Source of the DNA: JAIRVZ01 sp031553415
GTDB taxonomy: Bacteria > Bacteroidota > Bacteroidia > Bacteroidales > Azobacteroidaceae
Assembly: GCA_031553415.1 (NCBI GenBank)
Contig: JAVBLO010000013.1
Coordinates: forward strand, 70,049 to 134,048
DNA: 64,000 nucleotides
Direction: 5' to 3'
The position numbers were made by a program, and so were the translations under genes. Shown here piece by piece: positions 9,741 to 18,422 of this stretch; the first letter of the stretch is position 1; each line of letters starts with the position of its first letter. The notes below the pieces were generated by a model. That model had not been told where the DNA came from, did not search any database, and worked only from the letters and a program-made list of their open reading frames with translations.

Positions 9741-11474
9741 TTAATATCCGAAATTCTGTTCAATAACACCGTTTGAAATCAATACTTCTTTTTGAGGTAT
9801 CGGGAAAATTTCGTTGACACCTTTCTTGAAATATTTTCCCCTGACCCGTTTTAATCCGGAAGGTTCCGCCGGTGGATTGTTACCAATAAAAGCCATACGT
9901 TCGGCAATAATACCCAGGCGTCCTAATTCAAACCAGCGATCAAACTCTCCTGCCATTTCCACCCGTTTCTCTTTCAGGATTGCATTTCTCACGATATCAT
10001 AAGGTACGTATGTTAAATTGACAAAATTTCCGGCGGAAATCGCCGCATTATATTTAGCATTGGGATTGGACGGATCCAATAATTTGCGTGCCCTGTTCCG
10101 GATATAGTTCACATAATCGACTGCTTTAGTTGCATTTCCGGTTTCATTGAGCGCTTCTGCATAAAGCAATAAAACTTCTGCATAACGCATGATGCGGTAG
10201 TTCCTCACTTTGGGATCTCCTTCGCTTGGGAATACATAATATTTCGTGAATAATAGTGCATTACCTATACTGAAATAATAGATAGCCGGGTCAGAAACTT
10301 CCTGTTTGTAATAATTATTGACAATTCGTCCGGATATGGTAAAAATACCGCGCGGATCATTGGCAAACTGGTCGTTCAGGTCGGAAGTCGGAGCAACTCT
10401 TATTTCCGGATTTCCTGTGGAGTTGTCTGTGATACAATTATTTAACAGCCAGCCTTCCTCGCCGCTCACACCCGTAACAGAGTACGTATAGTGGTTGATT
10501 TCCAGTAAAGATTCAGGACAAAATTCTCCAGCTACCCTGAATATACGGTCGAAATTATCCAATTGGTGGATGCTTACTACATCTTGTCCAGGGATAACTG
10601 TTTCTTTTGTCCATGTTGGATCAAGGAAAAGGCGCTTGGAGAGTTCTTCCCATGATTCTTTGTAACGTTCGTCAAATTTCAGCAGGTCATTGAAAGTTTT
10701 ATTTTTTCCTTCCAAAAAGAATTGACCGATTTCAATGGCTTCCTGCCATTTTTGGTCTTGTATGGAAGAATCGAATTTCAATCCGGGAGAAGCCTGGTAT
10801 ACCAATACTTTCATGAGCAATCCCAAGCCGGCTCCAATTCCCGATTGTCCTGCATTAGTTGTTTGATACCTGATCCTGCGGAGCAATAACAGCGATTCCC
10901 TTAAATCACGTTCGATATATGCGTATGTTTCCTGTACGGAAGAGCGCGGCATAATCAATTTGTCTAATGGCGATTTTTCAGGCATGATACTCACGCCTCC
11001 GTAAGTTTTAACAAGATTGAAATATGCTAAGGCCCTCAGTAATTTGGCCTGCCCATACACTTCCCTTATCTCCACTTCACTGGTTCCATTGGCCTGATAT
11101 TTGACAGATGGAACAGCTGTGATTATTTGGTTACACATGTTGATTATCAAATAATTGATGCTGTAACGGGTAAGGATATATGGATTGTCTGTGTCGAACT
11201 GGAAATTAAGTAAGCGTCCCAAATCATTGACTTCCACGTCTTCTGCATTCCAGCAATTATCGCTTATGGCTTCCCCGAATATCAGTTCGCTGAGCTGATA
11301 GTCTTTGGATTGAAGAATATTGTATGTAGAATTTAATGTCAGCCGCAAATTGTTCAATCCTTCATTGTATTCATCAAGGGGAATATTCCCTTTTTGTTCC
11401 GGTTCGAAGAAATCATTACAGGAAACAAAAAGCATTGCGGAAAGACAGATATATAATATTATTTTTTTCATCAT
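9741..11474 (-). CDS. susD: SusD/RagB-type nutrient-binding outer membrane lipoprotein
   Basis: 577 residues from the ATG at 11474; a longer frame would need a TTG two codons upstream. The lipoprotein signal ends at C19 (SAMLFVSC). The fold is SusD: TPR-like helices with QAKLLRALAYFNLVKTYGGV near 145-165, and the conserved late region with YRIMRYAEVLLLYAEALNETG and EKRVEMAGEFDRWFELGRLG. It caps the SusC barrel encoded four genes-lengths of sequence upstream as its direct neighbour (9-base gap) and binds oligosaccharides. Specificity cannot be read from sequence. Confidence 0.96.
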   Translation of the reverse strand: MMKKIILYICLSAMLFVSCNDFFEPEQKGNIPLDEYNEGLNNLRLTLNSTYNILQSKDYQLSELIFGEAISDNCWNAEDVEVNDLGRLLNFQFDTDNPYILTRYSINYLIINMCNQIITAVPSVKYQANGTSEVEIREVYGQAKLLRALAYFNLVKTYGGVSIMPEKSPLDKLIMPRSSVQETYAYIERDLRESLLLLRRIRYQTTNAGQSGIGAGLGLLMKVLVYQASPGLKFDSSIQDQKWQEAIEIGQFFLEGKNKTFNDLLKFDERYKESWEELSKRLFLDPTWTKETVIPGQDVVSIHQLDNFDRIFRVAGEFCPESLLEINHYTYSVTGVSGEEGWLLNNCITDNSTGNPEIRVAPTSDLNDQFANDPRGIFTISGRIVNNYYKQEVSDPAIYYFSIGNALLFTKYYVFPSEGDPKVRNYRIMRYAEVLLLYAEALNETGNATKAVDYVNYIRNRARKLLDPSNPNAKYNAAISAGNFVNLTYVPYDIVRNAILKEKRVEMAGEFDRWFELGRLGIIAERMAFIGNNPPAEPSGLKRVRGKYFKKGVNEIFPIPQKEVLISNGVIEQNFGY

Positions 11475-11483
11475 TATCAAGTA

Positions 11484-14400
11484 TTAAAAATCAAATACTA
11501 ATCCGGCTATATAGGTACGCGCCTGCGGATAATTTCCTTCATCAATACCAATAAACAGGTTATTATCTTCTGTTCCGATTTTCTTTCCCACTTCAGGATC
11601 GGGGCCTTTATAAGCAGTTATGGTGAACAGGTTGGTTGCGGATGCATAAATTCTCAGGTTTTTTATTTTCAATTTATCACAAACGTTTTTGGAGAAATTG
11701 TATCCCAATTGAATGTTTTTCAAACGCAGATAACTTCCGTCTCCAATATAAAAATCAGAATTGATAAAGTTCAAAGCATTTCTCGAAGCATCGGAACTCG
11801 GAGCCGGAACAGTTCCGGTTGGATTTGCTCCCCAGTTGTCCCTGTATGTCGGAGAAGCCGGGTTTGGTACCGGACGATATACCTTATCGAAATAATCTGT
11901 TGCCACATTAGAATAATTGACACTGTTCATATTCCAGGTTCCATCGTAATTTACGCAAGAATACTGGAAGTATTTCATCACATTGTAAAGTTTATTCCCT
12001 TGTACTCCCTGGAAGAACATTTGCAGGTCAAAACCTTTGAAATTGAGGTTTACATTGAACCCATAGAAGAAATCCGGATGCGGACTACCTAAAAATGTCT
12101 GGTCGTTTTCATCGATTTTTCCGTCGCGGTTCACATCTGCAAATTTCATATCTCCCGGTTGGAATGGGGTTGAAGATGCAAATACAGGAACGATAGGCTT
12201 GCCATTTGCAAAATCATCCGGAGTCAGGATGCCTGCTGTTTTGTATCCGTAGAAACAACCGATAGGGGCTCCCACCACCGTTTTATTTACATAGCCTAAA
12301 GGATTGGGGCCGGCAAGTTCTCCGCCCAATATAGGTTCATTGGAGCTACCCAAAGAAGTTACCTCGTTTTTAATGAATGATATATTTCCATTGACTTCAA
12401 AACCTACATTGCCTATTTTATCGCGGTAAGATGCCTGTATTTCAAAACCTTTATTCTGAACGCTTCCCGCATTTTGCAACGGGATAAGGTTTCTCATCGT
12501 TCCGTAATCTTCGTTGATAGAGCCGAAACCAGCACTGTAAACAATAGGAACTGCAATCAACATATCATCCGTTTTTTTTGTGAAATATTCAAAGCTGGAA
12601 GTAAACCGGTTGTCGAATAAATTCAAATCCAAACCTATGGAAGTAGATTCTGTACGTTCCCAGCGGATATTTTCATTTCCATATTGGATAATCGACATGG
12701 CATTTTTTAATGAAGGTATTCCCGTTCCATAAATATATCCTCCTGTTCTGCCAACCATTGTCAAGTATTCAAAGTTACTGATACGGTTGTTTCCCAACTG
12801 TCCCCAACCTGCACGAAGTTTTAACAAGGAAAGGAAAGTCAAATCCTGCATAAATTGTTCTGCATTGATTTTCCAACCGACAGAGGCGCTGGGAAAATAT
12901 CCCCATCTGTTTTTCTTGGAGAAACGGGAAGAACCGTCGGCCCTGAAATTGCTCTGAAACAGATATTTATCTTTGTAGCTATAAATGATACGTCCCAGGA
13001 AACTCAATGCAGACCATCCTGTTGTATATCCTGTGTTTTTTTGATCGCTATATGCTAATGAAAGTGAATCAAAATAATCGCTATATCCTCCACTTCCGGT
13101 TCCGGATGCAGTTATCGCTTCATCAGAAGAAATTTCCATTGTTTGCCCTGCCATGAGGCTTAAATCGTGCTCGCCAAATGTTTTTGTGTAAGTAAGAATG
13201 TTATCCCAACCGAGGTTCTGGATTGTCCTTGGATTCCGGCTTACATCAAACCTCATATTCCCGACTATTTCCGGATTGATATTGTAGATATTGAAATTAT
13301 CCCTGTCAGAAGTGAAGTTAATATAACTGGCACGTGAACCGAAAGTTAAGTCTTTAATGATGCTCCAATCCAGTTTCAATTGGCCGATGAAGTTGTTTTT
13401 GTAAGAATCATAAGTCGTCCGGCGCAGGTTTTCAACAGGCGTTCCTCTGGTGTAGCTGCCGTTGATATCATAAATAGGTGTTAATGGATTAAAATCCATA
13501 GCTGTTTTGATAATTCCCCAAGTTCCCTGGTTTACCACCCGGTTGTTTTCGTTGGTATAAGTCAGGTTTGCCGAAAGGTTCAGGTTTTTCAGCATTTGAG
13601 AGTTTATTTTAAGGTTAAAACCTTTTTTATCATATTCAGATTCATCAACAATACCATCTGTTTTCTGATAATTTCCACTCAAATAATAATTCAACTCTTT
13701 ATCTCCACCCGAAATGGCCAGGTTGTATTTTTGCATCATGGCTTTACGGGTAACAATATCCCACCAATTGTTTCCGTTATCCAGCATTCCCTGGAATTCT
13801 GGTTTTACGTATAAGCTTCCATCATCAGCTTTAGCGGTTTTTACATATCCGTCCAATACATAATCGCTGAAATAAATGTATTGGTCTTTGGTCATGATAT
13901 CCGGTTCTTTCCAGACTTCCTGTGAACCCATGTATCCGGTGAAATTGACATTCAGCTTTTTAGTACTTCTGATGCCGCTTTTGGTTGTAATCAATACCAC
14001 TCCGTTAGCTGCCCTTGAACCGTAAATAGCTGCAGAAGCCGCATCTTTAAGAATTTCAATAGATTCGATTTCGTCGGATGACAGATAATCAATGTTATTC
14101 ATAGAAATACCATCCACCACATATAATGGATCAGAGTTATTTACCGTACCCATTCCCCGTATCCTGATAGAAGTTGAGGAGCCGGGAGCTCCGGAGTTTT
14201 GTACGACTTCAACTCCGGAAGCTTTTCCCTGCAAGGCTTGGGTAACATTTGTTGTAGGCATTTTAATCACTTCATCAGCTTTAATTGAGGAAACGGAACC
14301 CGTCAGGTCACTTTTTTTCTGGACACCATATCCGATTACCACAACCTGATCAAGCATCTGCACATCTTCAGCCAACAGGACTTTTACCGGAGTGCCGGAT

Positions 14401-14660
14401 TGGAATGGTACGATTTGGTTTTTATAGCCCAGGTATATGACTTCCAGTTCTCCGCTGGTTTGAGAAGTGTTTATGGTGAATTGCCCGTTTGCATCTGTGA
14501 CCGTTCCTGTATTTGTTCCTTTTATTTTTACCGATGCGCCGATGATTGGCTCATTGAATGCCTGGTCGATCACTATACCCGACACTTTTTGAGCCAGAAC
14601 AGAGGCGTATGGTAAAACGCACAATAACAGCAACAATATGATACTTTGTATGTTTTTCAT
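11484..14660 (-). CDS. susC: SusC/RagA-type TonB-dependent outer membrane transporter
   Basis: 1058 residues, normal for the family. A signal peptide (1-23) is followed by a carboxypeptidase-regulatory-like domain (about 25-105, VSGIVIDQAFNEPIIGASV), a TonB box region (about 105-115), the plug (ALQGKASGVEV, IRIRGMGTVNNSDPLYVVDG, AASAAIYGSRAANGVVLITT), and a 22-strand barrel ending in the aromatic residue F1058. It forms the energised pore for oligosaccharide import with the SusD partner encoded immediately downstream. The gene starts 21 bases after the stop of the upstream ELW-DGT gene, so no separate promoter is obvious. Confidence 0.97.
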   Translation of the reverse strand: MKNIQSIILLLLLCVLPYASVLAQKVSGIVIDQAFNEPIIGASVKIKGTNTGTVTDANGQFTINTSQTSGELEVIYLGYKNQIVPFQSGTPVKVLLAEDVQMLDQVVVIGYGVQKKSDLTGSVSSIKADEVIKMPTTNVTQALQGKASGVEVVQNSGAPGSSTSIRIRGMGTVNNSDPLYVVDGISMNNIDYLSSDEIESIEILKDAASAAIYGSRAANGVVLITTKSGIRSTKKLNVNFTGYMGSQEVWKEPDIMTKDQYIYFSDYVLDGYVKTAKADDGSLYVKPEFQGMLDNGNNWWDIVTRKAMMQKYNLAISGGDKELNYYLSGNYQKTDGIVDESEYDKKGFNLKINSQMLKNLNLSANLTYTNENNRVVNQGTWGIIKTAMDFNPLTPIYDINGSYTRGTPVENLRRTTYDSYKNNFIGQLKLDWSIIKDLTFGSRASYINFTSDRDNFNIYNINPEIVGNMRFDVSRNPRTIQNLGWDNILTYTKTFGEHDLSLMAGQTMEISSDEAITASGTGSGGYSDYFDSLSLAYSDQKNTGYTTGWSALSFLGRIIYSYKDKYLFQSNFRADGSSRFSKKNRWGYFPSASVGWKINAEQFMQDLTFLSLLKLRAGWGQLGNNRISNFEYLTMVGRTGGYIYGTGIPSLKNAMSIIQYGNENIRWERTESTSIGLDLNLFDNRFTSSFEYFTKKTDDMLIAVPIVYSAGFGSINEDYGTMRNLIPLQNAGSVQNKGFEIQASYRDKIGNVGFEVNGNISFIKNEVTSLGSSNEPILGGELAGPNPLGYVNKTVVGAPIGCFYGYKTAGILTPDDFANGKPIVPVFASSTPFQPGDMKFADVNRDGKIDENDQTFLGSPHPDFFYGFNVNLNFKGFDLQMFFQGVQGNKLYNVMKYFQYSCVNYDGTWNMNSVNYSNVATDYFDKVYRPVPNPASPTYRDNWGANPTGTVPAPSSDASRNALNFINSDFYIGDGSYLRLKNIQLGYNFSKNVCDKLKIKNLRIYASATNLFTITAYKGPDPEVGKKIGTEDNNLFIGIDEGNYPQARTYIAGLVFDF

Positions 14661-14681
14661 GTATGTTATCGTTTTGAAAAT

Positions 14682-16514
14682 TTATTTCACTAAAAATTTA
14701 GCTGTAGACTGGGTTCTATCTTCCCAAATTACTTTCAGAAGATACAGTCCGCTTGCCAGGTTCGCTACTTCCAACCGGTTTTCAGAATAACTTTCCGCCA
14801 CAATTTTACCACCGATATCAAATGCCTGCAATTTAGCGACAGATTGTTCTGAACCGGATATTGTAATGTAATCTGATGCCGGATTGGGATAAACGGTTAT
14901 GTTGGAATTTCCTGTTTTGGGATTTATAATTCCTGTACCTCCGGTCAAATCATATTTGAATAGCATTTTGACTCCCTCGGATACAAAATACAAATCATTA
15001 TTGATACCTCTTAACTGGCATGGAATACCATCTCCGGGCAAATCAACCACTTTTACAGGTGGAACCGCCGGATCATCAATCATCCAAAGTTCCCTGTTGT
15101 CGGCAGCATCCTGTGCCTGGAAAAATAATTTGTTATTTACTATGGTGAAATAGCAGGCATTGTCAGAATTGTTGCCTGAAAAAATTTCGAAATTATCCCA
15201 TATTTGTGCTGCATAAAGCATGGTATCCAAGGTTGCTACCGGACCTCTCCACAATGAATTGCCACTACCTAATTCCTGGGTTGGGGTTGCACTGTGCGGC
15301 AAGAAATAGCCACCATTGGCGCGTACATACAAATCTCCTTTGAATGGCATGAAGTGAAGCGCCCAGGATGGTCTTGACGGGTCATTATTCCAATGGTTGA
15401 TGTCGAAAAACATGCGGGGATTTACACCGTCCACAACCGGTTGGGAGAGGATAAATACACATGGTTCTACGCCATGTATACCATCACTTCCCCTGAAGTA
15501 TAAGGTATCTCCGTAAGCTTTTGTTGTTGTCAAATCACATGGGCGTGGAACTCCATTGACCTTGCCTTTACCAAAGTCAACTCCAATCCATTTGGTGCCT
15601 TCTTCTGTTCCGTCGCTTACCCAGATTTCACTTCCGACATCTTCCGTTCCGGTTATTTCTTGAACCGTTTCAGCACGGAATACCATCCATTTGTCATTTA
15701 CATTCGTCATCCAACCGATTACACCGGCTTCTGTTTCAAATGTAGGACCTGAGCTTCTTTTAGGATTGACATTTTTCAGCATTTTTGTTCCTTCACGGGT
15801 ACCGTCGGTTATCCACAAACTTTCGTTATTGACATGATCATATCCTATAAAGAATACTTTATTGCCACAAGGAGTTAGGTGTCCTTCCATACCGGGAAAT
15901 CCGGTTTCCCTTGAAGTCGGGGTTTCTGCGATGCGTGTAGTGCCGGCAGCTGTTCCGTCACTTACCCATAACCATTTCTCAGGCTTTGTAGGGTCAATTA
16001 CGGGAAGCGCTTCGCTTTCCTCATCCATGGCATAGAATGATAATTTATCTCCCAGGGCAGTTAATCCGAAAGGAGAGGAGGCGGCTGTGCCGGGATAAAT
16101 ATCTTTTACCATGTAAGTACCTTCTGCCGTTCCATTACTAACCCATAATTCTTCACCCGCATCCGGAGTCGTAGCTACGAAATATACTTTTTCTCCGATG
16201 ACAGTTAACCATTTAGGATTAGAACCTTCAGCTTCCGGATTAATATCTTTCACCATTCTTGTTGTTTCCGGAGTTAAACCGGAAACCCATAATTCTTCTC
16301 CCGATGCATCATTTTGAGCAGTGAAGAATAATTGGTTATTGCTCGTTGCTACTATAGGCTTAGATGCATTGGTTCGGCCTTCTATGTTTACTGACGTTAC
16401 CTGAATGTCCTTTGAGGTAAGGGCAGACATTCCCGTAGGAAGCACTATGTCCTGGGCCTGCCCATTACCGGATATCAAGGAAACGGATGCTAATAATATA
16501 ATTAACCGTTTCAT
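14682..16514 (-). CDS. T9SS-exported ELW-DGT repeat protein, copy 2 of tandem pair
   Basis: 610 residues. A signal peptide (1-20, SGNGQAQ) is followed by six repeats spaced about 45-110 residues apart. They share a core such as EELWVSNGTAEGT, LWVSDGTAAGT, LWITDGTREGT and EIWVSDGTEEGT, each followed by a short hydrophobic strand (VKDI). This is the ELWxxDGT repeat pattern and suggests a beta-propeller. The last 80 residues are a T9SS type A sorting domain (ITVYPNPASDYITI, LASGLYLLKV, KFLVK). No catalytic residues are recognised. It is highly similar over its full length to the gene upstream (16533-18359), so the pair is a tandem duplication. Probably an extracellular glycan-binding or enzyme-associated propeller; function unknown. 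Confidence 0.82.
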   Translation of the reverse strand: MKRLIILLASVSLISGNGQAQDIVLPTGMSALTSKDIQVTSVNIEGRTNASKPIVATSNNQLFFTAQNDASGEELWVSGLTPETTRMVKDINPEAEGSNPKWLTVIGEKVYFVATTPDAGEELWVSNGTAEGTYMVKDIYPGTAASSPFGLTALGDKLSFYAMDEESEALPVIDPTKPEKWLWVSDGTAAGTTRIAETPTSRETGFPGMEGHLTPCGNKVFFIGYDHVNNESLWITDGTREGTKMLKNVNPKRSSGPTFETEAGVIGWMTNVNDKWMVFRAETVQEITGTEDVGSEIWVSDGTEEGTKWIGVDFGKGKVNGVPRPCDLTTTKAYGDTLYFRGSDGIHGVEPCVFILSQPVVDGVNPRMFFDINHWNNDPSRPSWALHFMPFKGDLYVRANGGYFLPHSATPTQELGSGNSLWRGPVATLDTMLYAAQIWDNFEIFSGNNSDNACYFTIVNNKLFFQAQDAADNRELWMIDDPAVPPVKVVDLPGDGIPCQLRGINNDLYFVSEGVKMLFKYDLTGGTGIINPKTGNSNITVYPNPASDYITISGSEQSVAKLQAFDIGGKIVAESYSENRLEVANLASGLYLLKVIWEDRTQSTAKFLVK

Positions 16515-16532
16515 TGGGTGGAGTTTTAATCG

Positions 16533-18359
16533 TTATTTCACTAAGAATTTAGATGTAGATTGGGTATTGTCTTCCCAAACAATTTTCAAGAGATATAATC
16601 CGCTTGCCAGCCCGCTTACTTGTAAAGAATTGGAAGATTTGATTTCTGCCACTAATTTACCGCTGATATCAAATGCCTGCATTTGTGCCGCCGGTTGTTC
16701 GGTTCCGGATATGGTAATGAAATCTGTTGCCGGGTTCGGATAAATGATTATGTCCTTTTGGCTTTTAGGATTGATAATTCCAGAACCGCCTCCCATATCG
16801 TATTTGAAAAGTTTCTTTACTCCTTCAGATACGAAATACATGTTGTTCTGGACATCTGTTATTTGGCATGTAATACCATTTTCCGGAAGGTCTACAAGCT
16901 TGATTGGCGGAGTATCCGGATCATCAAGCATCCAGAGTTCACGGTTATTCGGAGCATCCTGCGCCTGGAAGAACATCTTGTTGTTAATTACCCTGAACCA
17001 GCAGCAATCATCACGGTTATTTCCCTGATATATTTCAAATCCGGGCCATATTTGAGCCTGATAAAGTGCAGTGTCTAATGTTGCCAATGGCGCTCTCCAC
17101 AATGAATATCCACTACCTAATTCCTGGGTTGGGGTTGCACTGTTAGGTAAGAAATAACCACCGTTGGCCTGCATGTACAAACCACCTTTGAACTTGGCGA
17201 AGTAAGCAGAATAGGAGTGTCGTGACGGGTCGTTATTCCAATGGTTGATATCGTAAAACATGCGTGGATTCATTCCGTCTACTACCGGTTGTGAAAGTAC
17301 AAAGATGCAAGGTTCAACCCCATGAACGCCGTCCGCTCCCCTGAAGAACAATGTGTCGCCATACGATTTGGTCATGGCGAATTGTGCAGTTTGAGGTACT
17401 CCGGCATTCATTCCTTTACCGAAATCGACACCAATCCATTTGGTACCTTCCGGAGTACCGTCACTCATCCAGATTTCACTGCCTATATCCTGAGTACCTG
17501 TAATTTCACTTACGGTTTCAGCACGGAATACTACCCATTGGTCATTTACATTTGTTATCCAGTCAATCATGGCAGCTTCTGTCTGGAAAGTCGGATTGGT
17601 GCTTATCCTTGGATTTATGTTTGTCAGGACTTTTGTACCGCTTTCTGTTCCGTCAGTAACCCAAAGGCTTTCATTGTTAACATAGTCATATCCGGGAAAG
17701 AAAGCTTTGTTTCCGGAAGGTACAATATAGCCCGACATACCATCGTAATTTGTTTCCCTGGTAGGAGTATTAGCAATGCGGACGGTTCCGGCTTCTGTTC
17801 CGTCACTTACCCACAACCATTTTTCAGGTTTTGTTGGGTCAATGATAGGTAGCGCTTCGCTTTCTTCATCCATTGCAAAGAATACTAACTTATCTCCTAA
17901 GGCTGTCAATCCGAACGGAGCTGCTCCTGTTACACCATGATAAATATCTTTTACTATATGGGTGCCTTGCTCAGTTCCGTCGCTTACCCATAATTCTTCA
18001 CCGTTGGTATCGGTTGTGGCAACAAAAAATACTTTGTCTCCAAGTGCAGTCAACCATTTCGGATTGGAACTTCCGGCTCCGGGATTAATGTCTTTCACCA
18101 TTTGGGTTGTTTCAGGCGTTAATCCTGAAATCCATAATTCTTCTCCTGATGCATCTGTTTCGGCAGTAAAAAATAATTTGTTGTTACTTGTCTTTACAAC
18201 AGGTTTGGTTGCTTTAGCCCGGTTTTCATTGTTTACGGCAGTTACCCGGACCCCATCTGCCGTCAGGATAGACATTCCGTCTGGTAATACGATTTCCTGA
18301 GCTTTCATTGTTCCTGAAACAATAAGAGCAGATACAAATAATGTAATTAACTTTTTCAT
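16533..18359 (-). CDS. T9SS-exported ELW-DGT repeat protein, copy 1 of tandem pair
   Basis: 608 residues with the same layout as its downstream neighbour: signal peptide (1-20), repeats with ELWISGLTPETT, ELWVSDGTEQGT, LWVSDGTEAGT, LWVTDGTESGT, EIWMSDGTPEGT and ELWMLDDPDTPP, then a T9SS sorting domain (IIIYPNPATDFITI, LASGLYLLKI, KFLVK). Both copies retain the segment EPCxFxLSQPVVDGxNPRMFxDINHWNNDPSR, so the duplication is of the whole gene. The copies are 18 bases apart. The sulfatase gene lies upstream and susC downstream of the pair. Function is unknown; position in the locus implies action on, or binding of, the same polysaccharide at the cell surface. Confidence 0.82.
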   Translation of the reverse strand: MKKLITLFVSALIVSGTMKAQEIVLPDGMSILTADGVRVTAVNNENRAKATKPVVKTSNNKLFFTAETDASGEELWISGLTPETTQMVKDINPGAGSSNPKWLTALGDKVFFVATTDTNGEELWVSDGTEQGTHIVKDIYHGVTGAAPFGLTALGDKLVFFAMDEESEALPIIDPTKPEKWLWVSDGTEAGTVRIANTPTRETNYDGMSGYIVPSGNKAFFPGYDYVNNESLWVTDGTESGTKVLTNINPRISTNPTFQTEAAMIDWITNVNDQWVVFRAETVSEITGTQDIGSEIWMSDGTPEGTKWIGVDFGKGMNAGVPQTAQFAMTKSYGDTLFFRGADGVHGVEPCIFVLSQPVVDGMNPRMFYDINHWNNDPSRHSYSAYFAKFKGGLYMQANGGYFLPNSATPTQELGSGYSLWRAPLATLDTALYQAQIWPGFEIYQGNNRDDCCWFRVINNKMFFQAQDAPNNRELWMLDDPDTPPIKLVDLPENGITCQITDVQNNMYFVSEGVKKLFKYDMGGGSGIINPKSQKDIIIYPNPATDFITISGTEQPAAQMQAFDISGKLVAEIKSSNSLQVSGLASGLYLLKIVWEDNTQSTSKFLVK

Positions 18360-18422
18360 GATTCTTGAGTTTGAATTAGGTTTATAAGAGTTTTTTGTAA
18401 TTATTTTAAAGTGTGTTTTGTA

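Noticed and set aside
17322..17852. 176-residue plus-strand open frame inside the ELW-DGT gene
   Set aside because: Antisense to repetitive coding sequence; the repeats keep the opposite frame open by chance.
14682..18359. Regular repeats resembling a CRISPR array
   Set aside because: The periodicity comes from protein ELW-DGT repeats of variable length within open reading frames.
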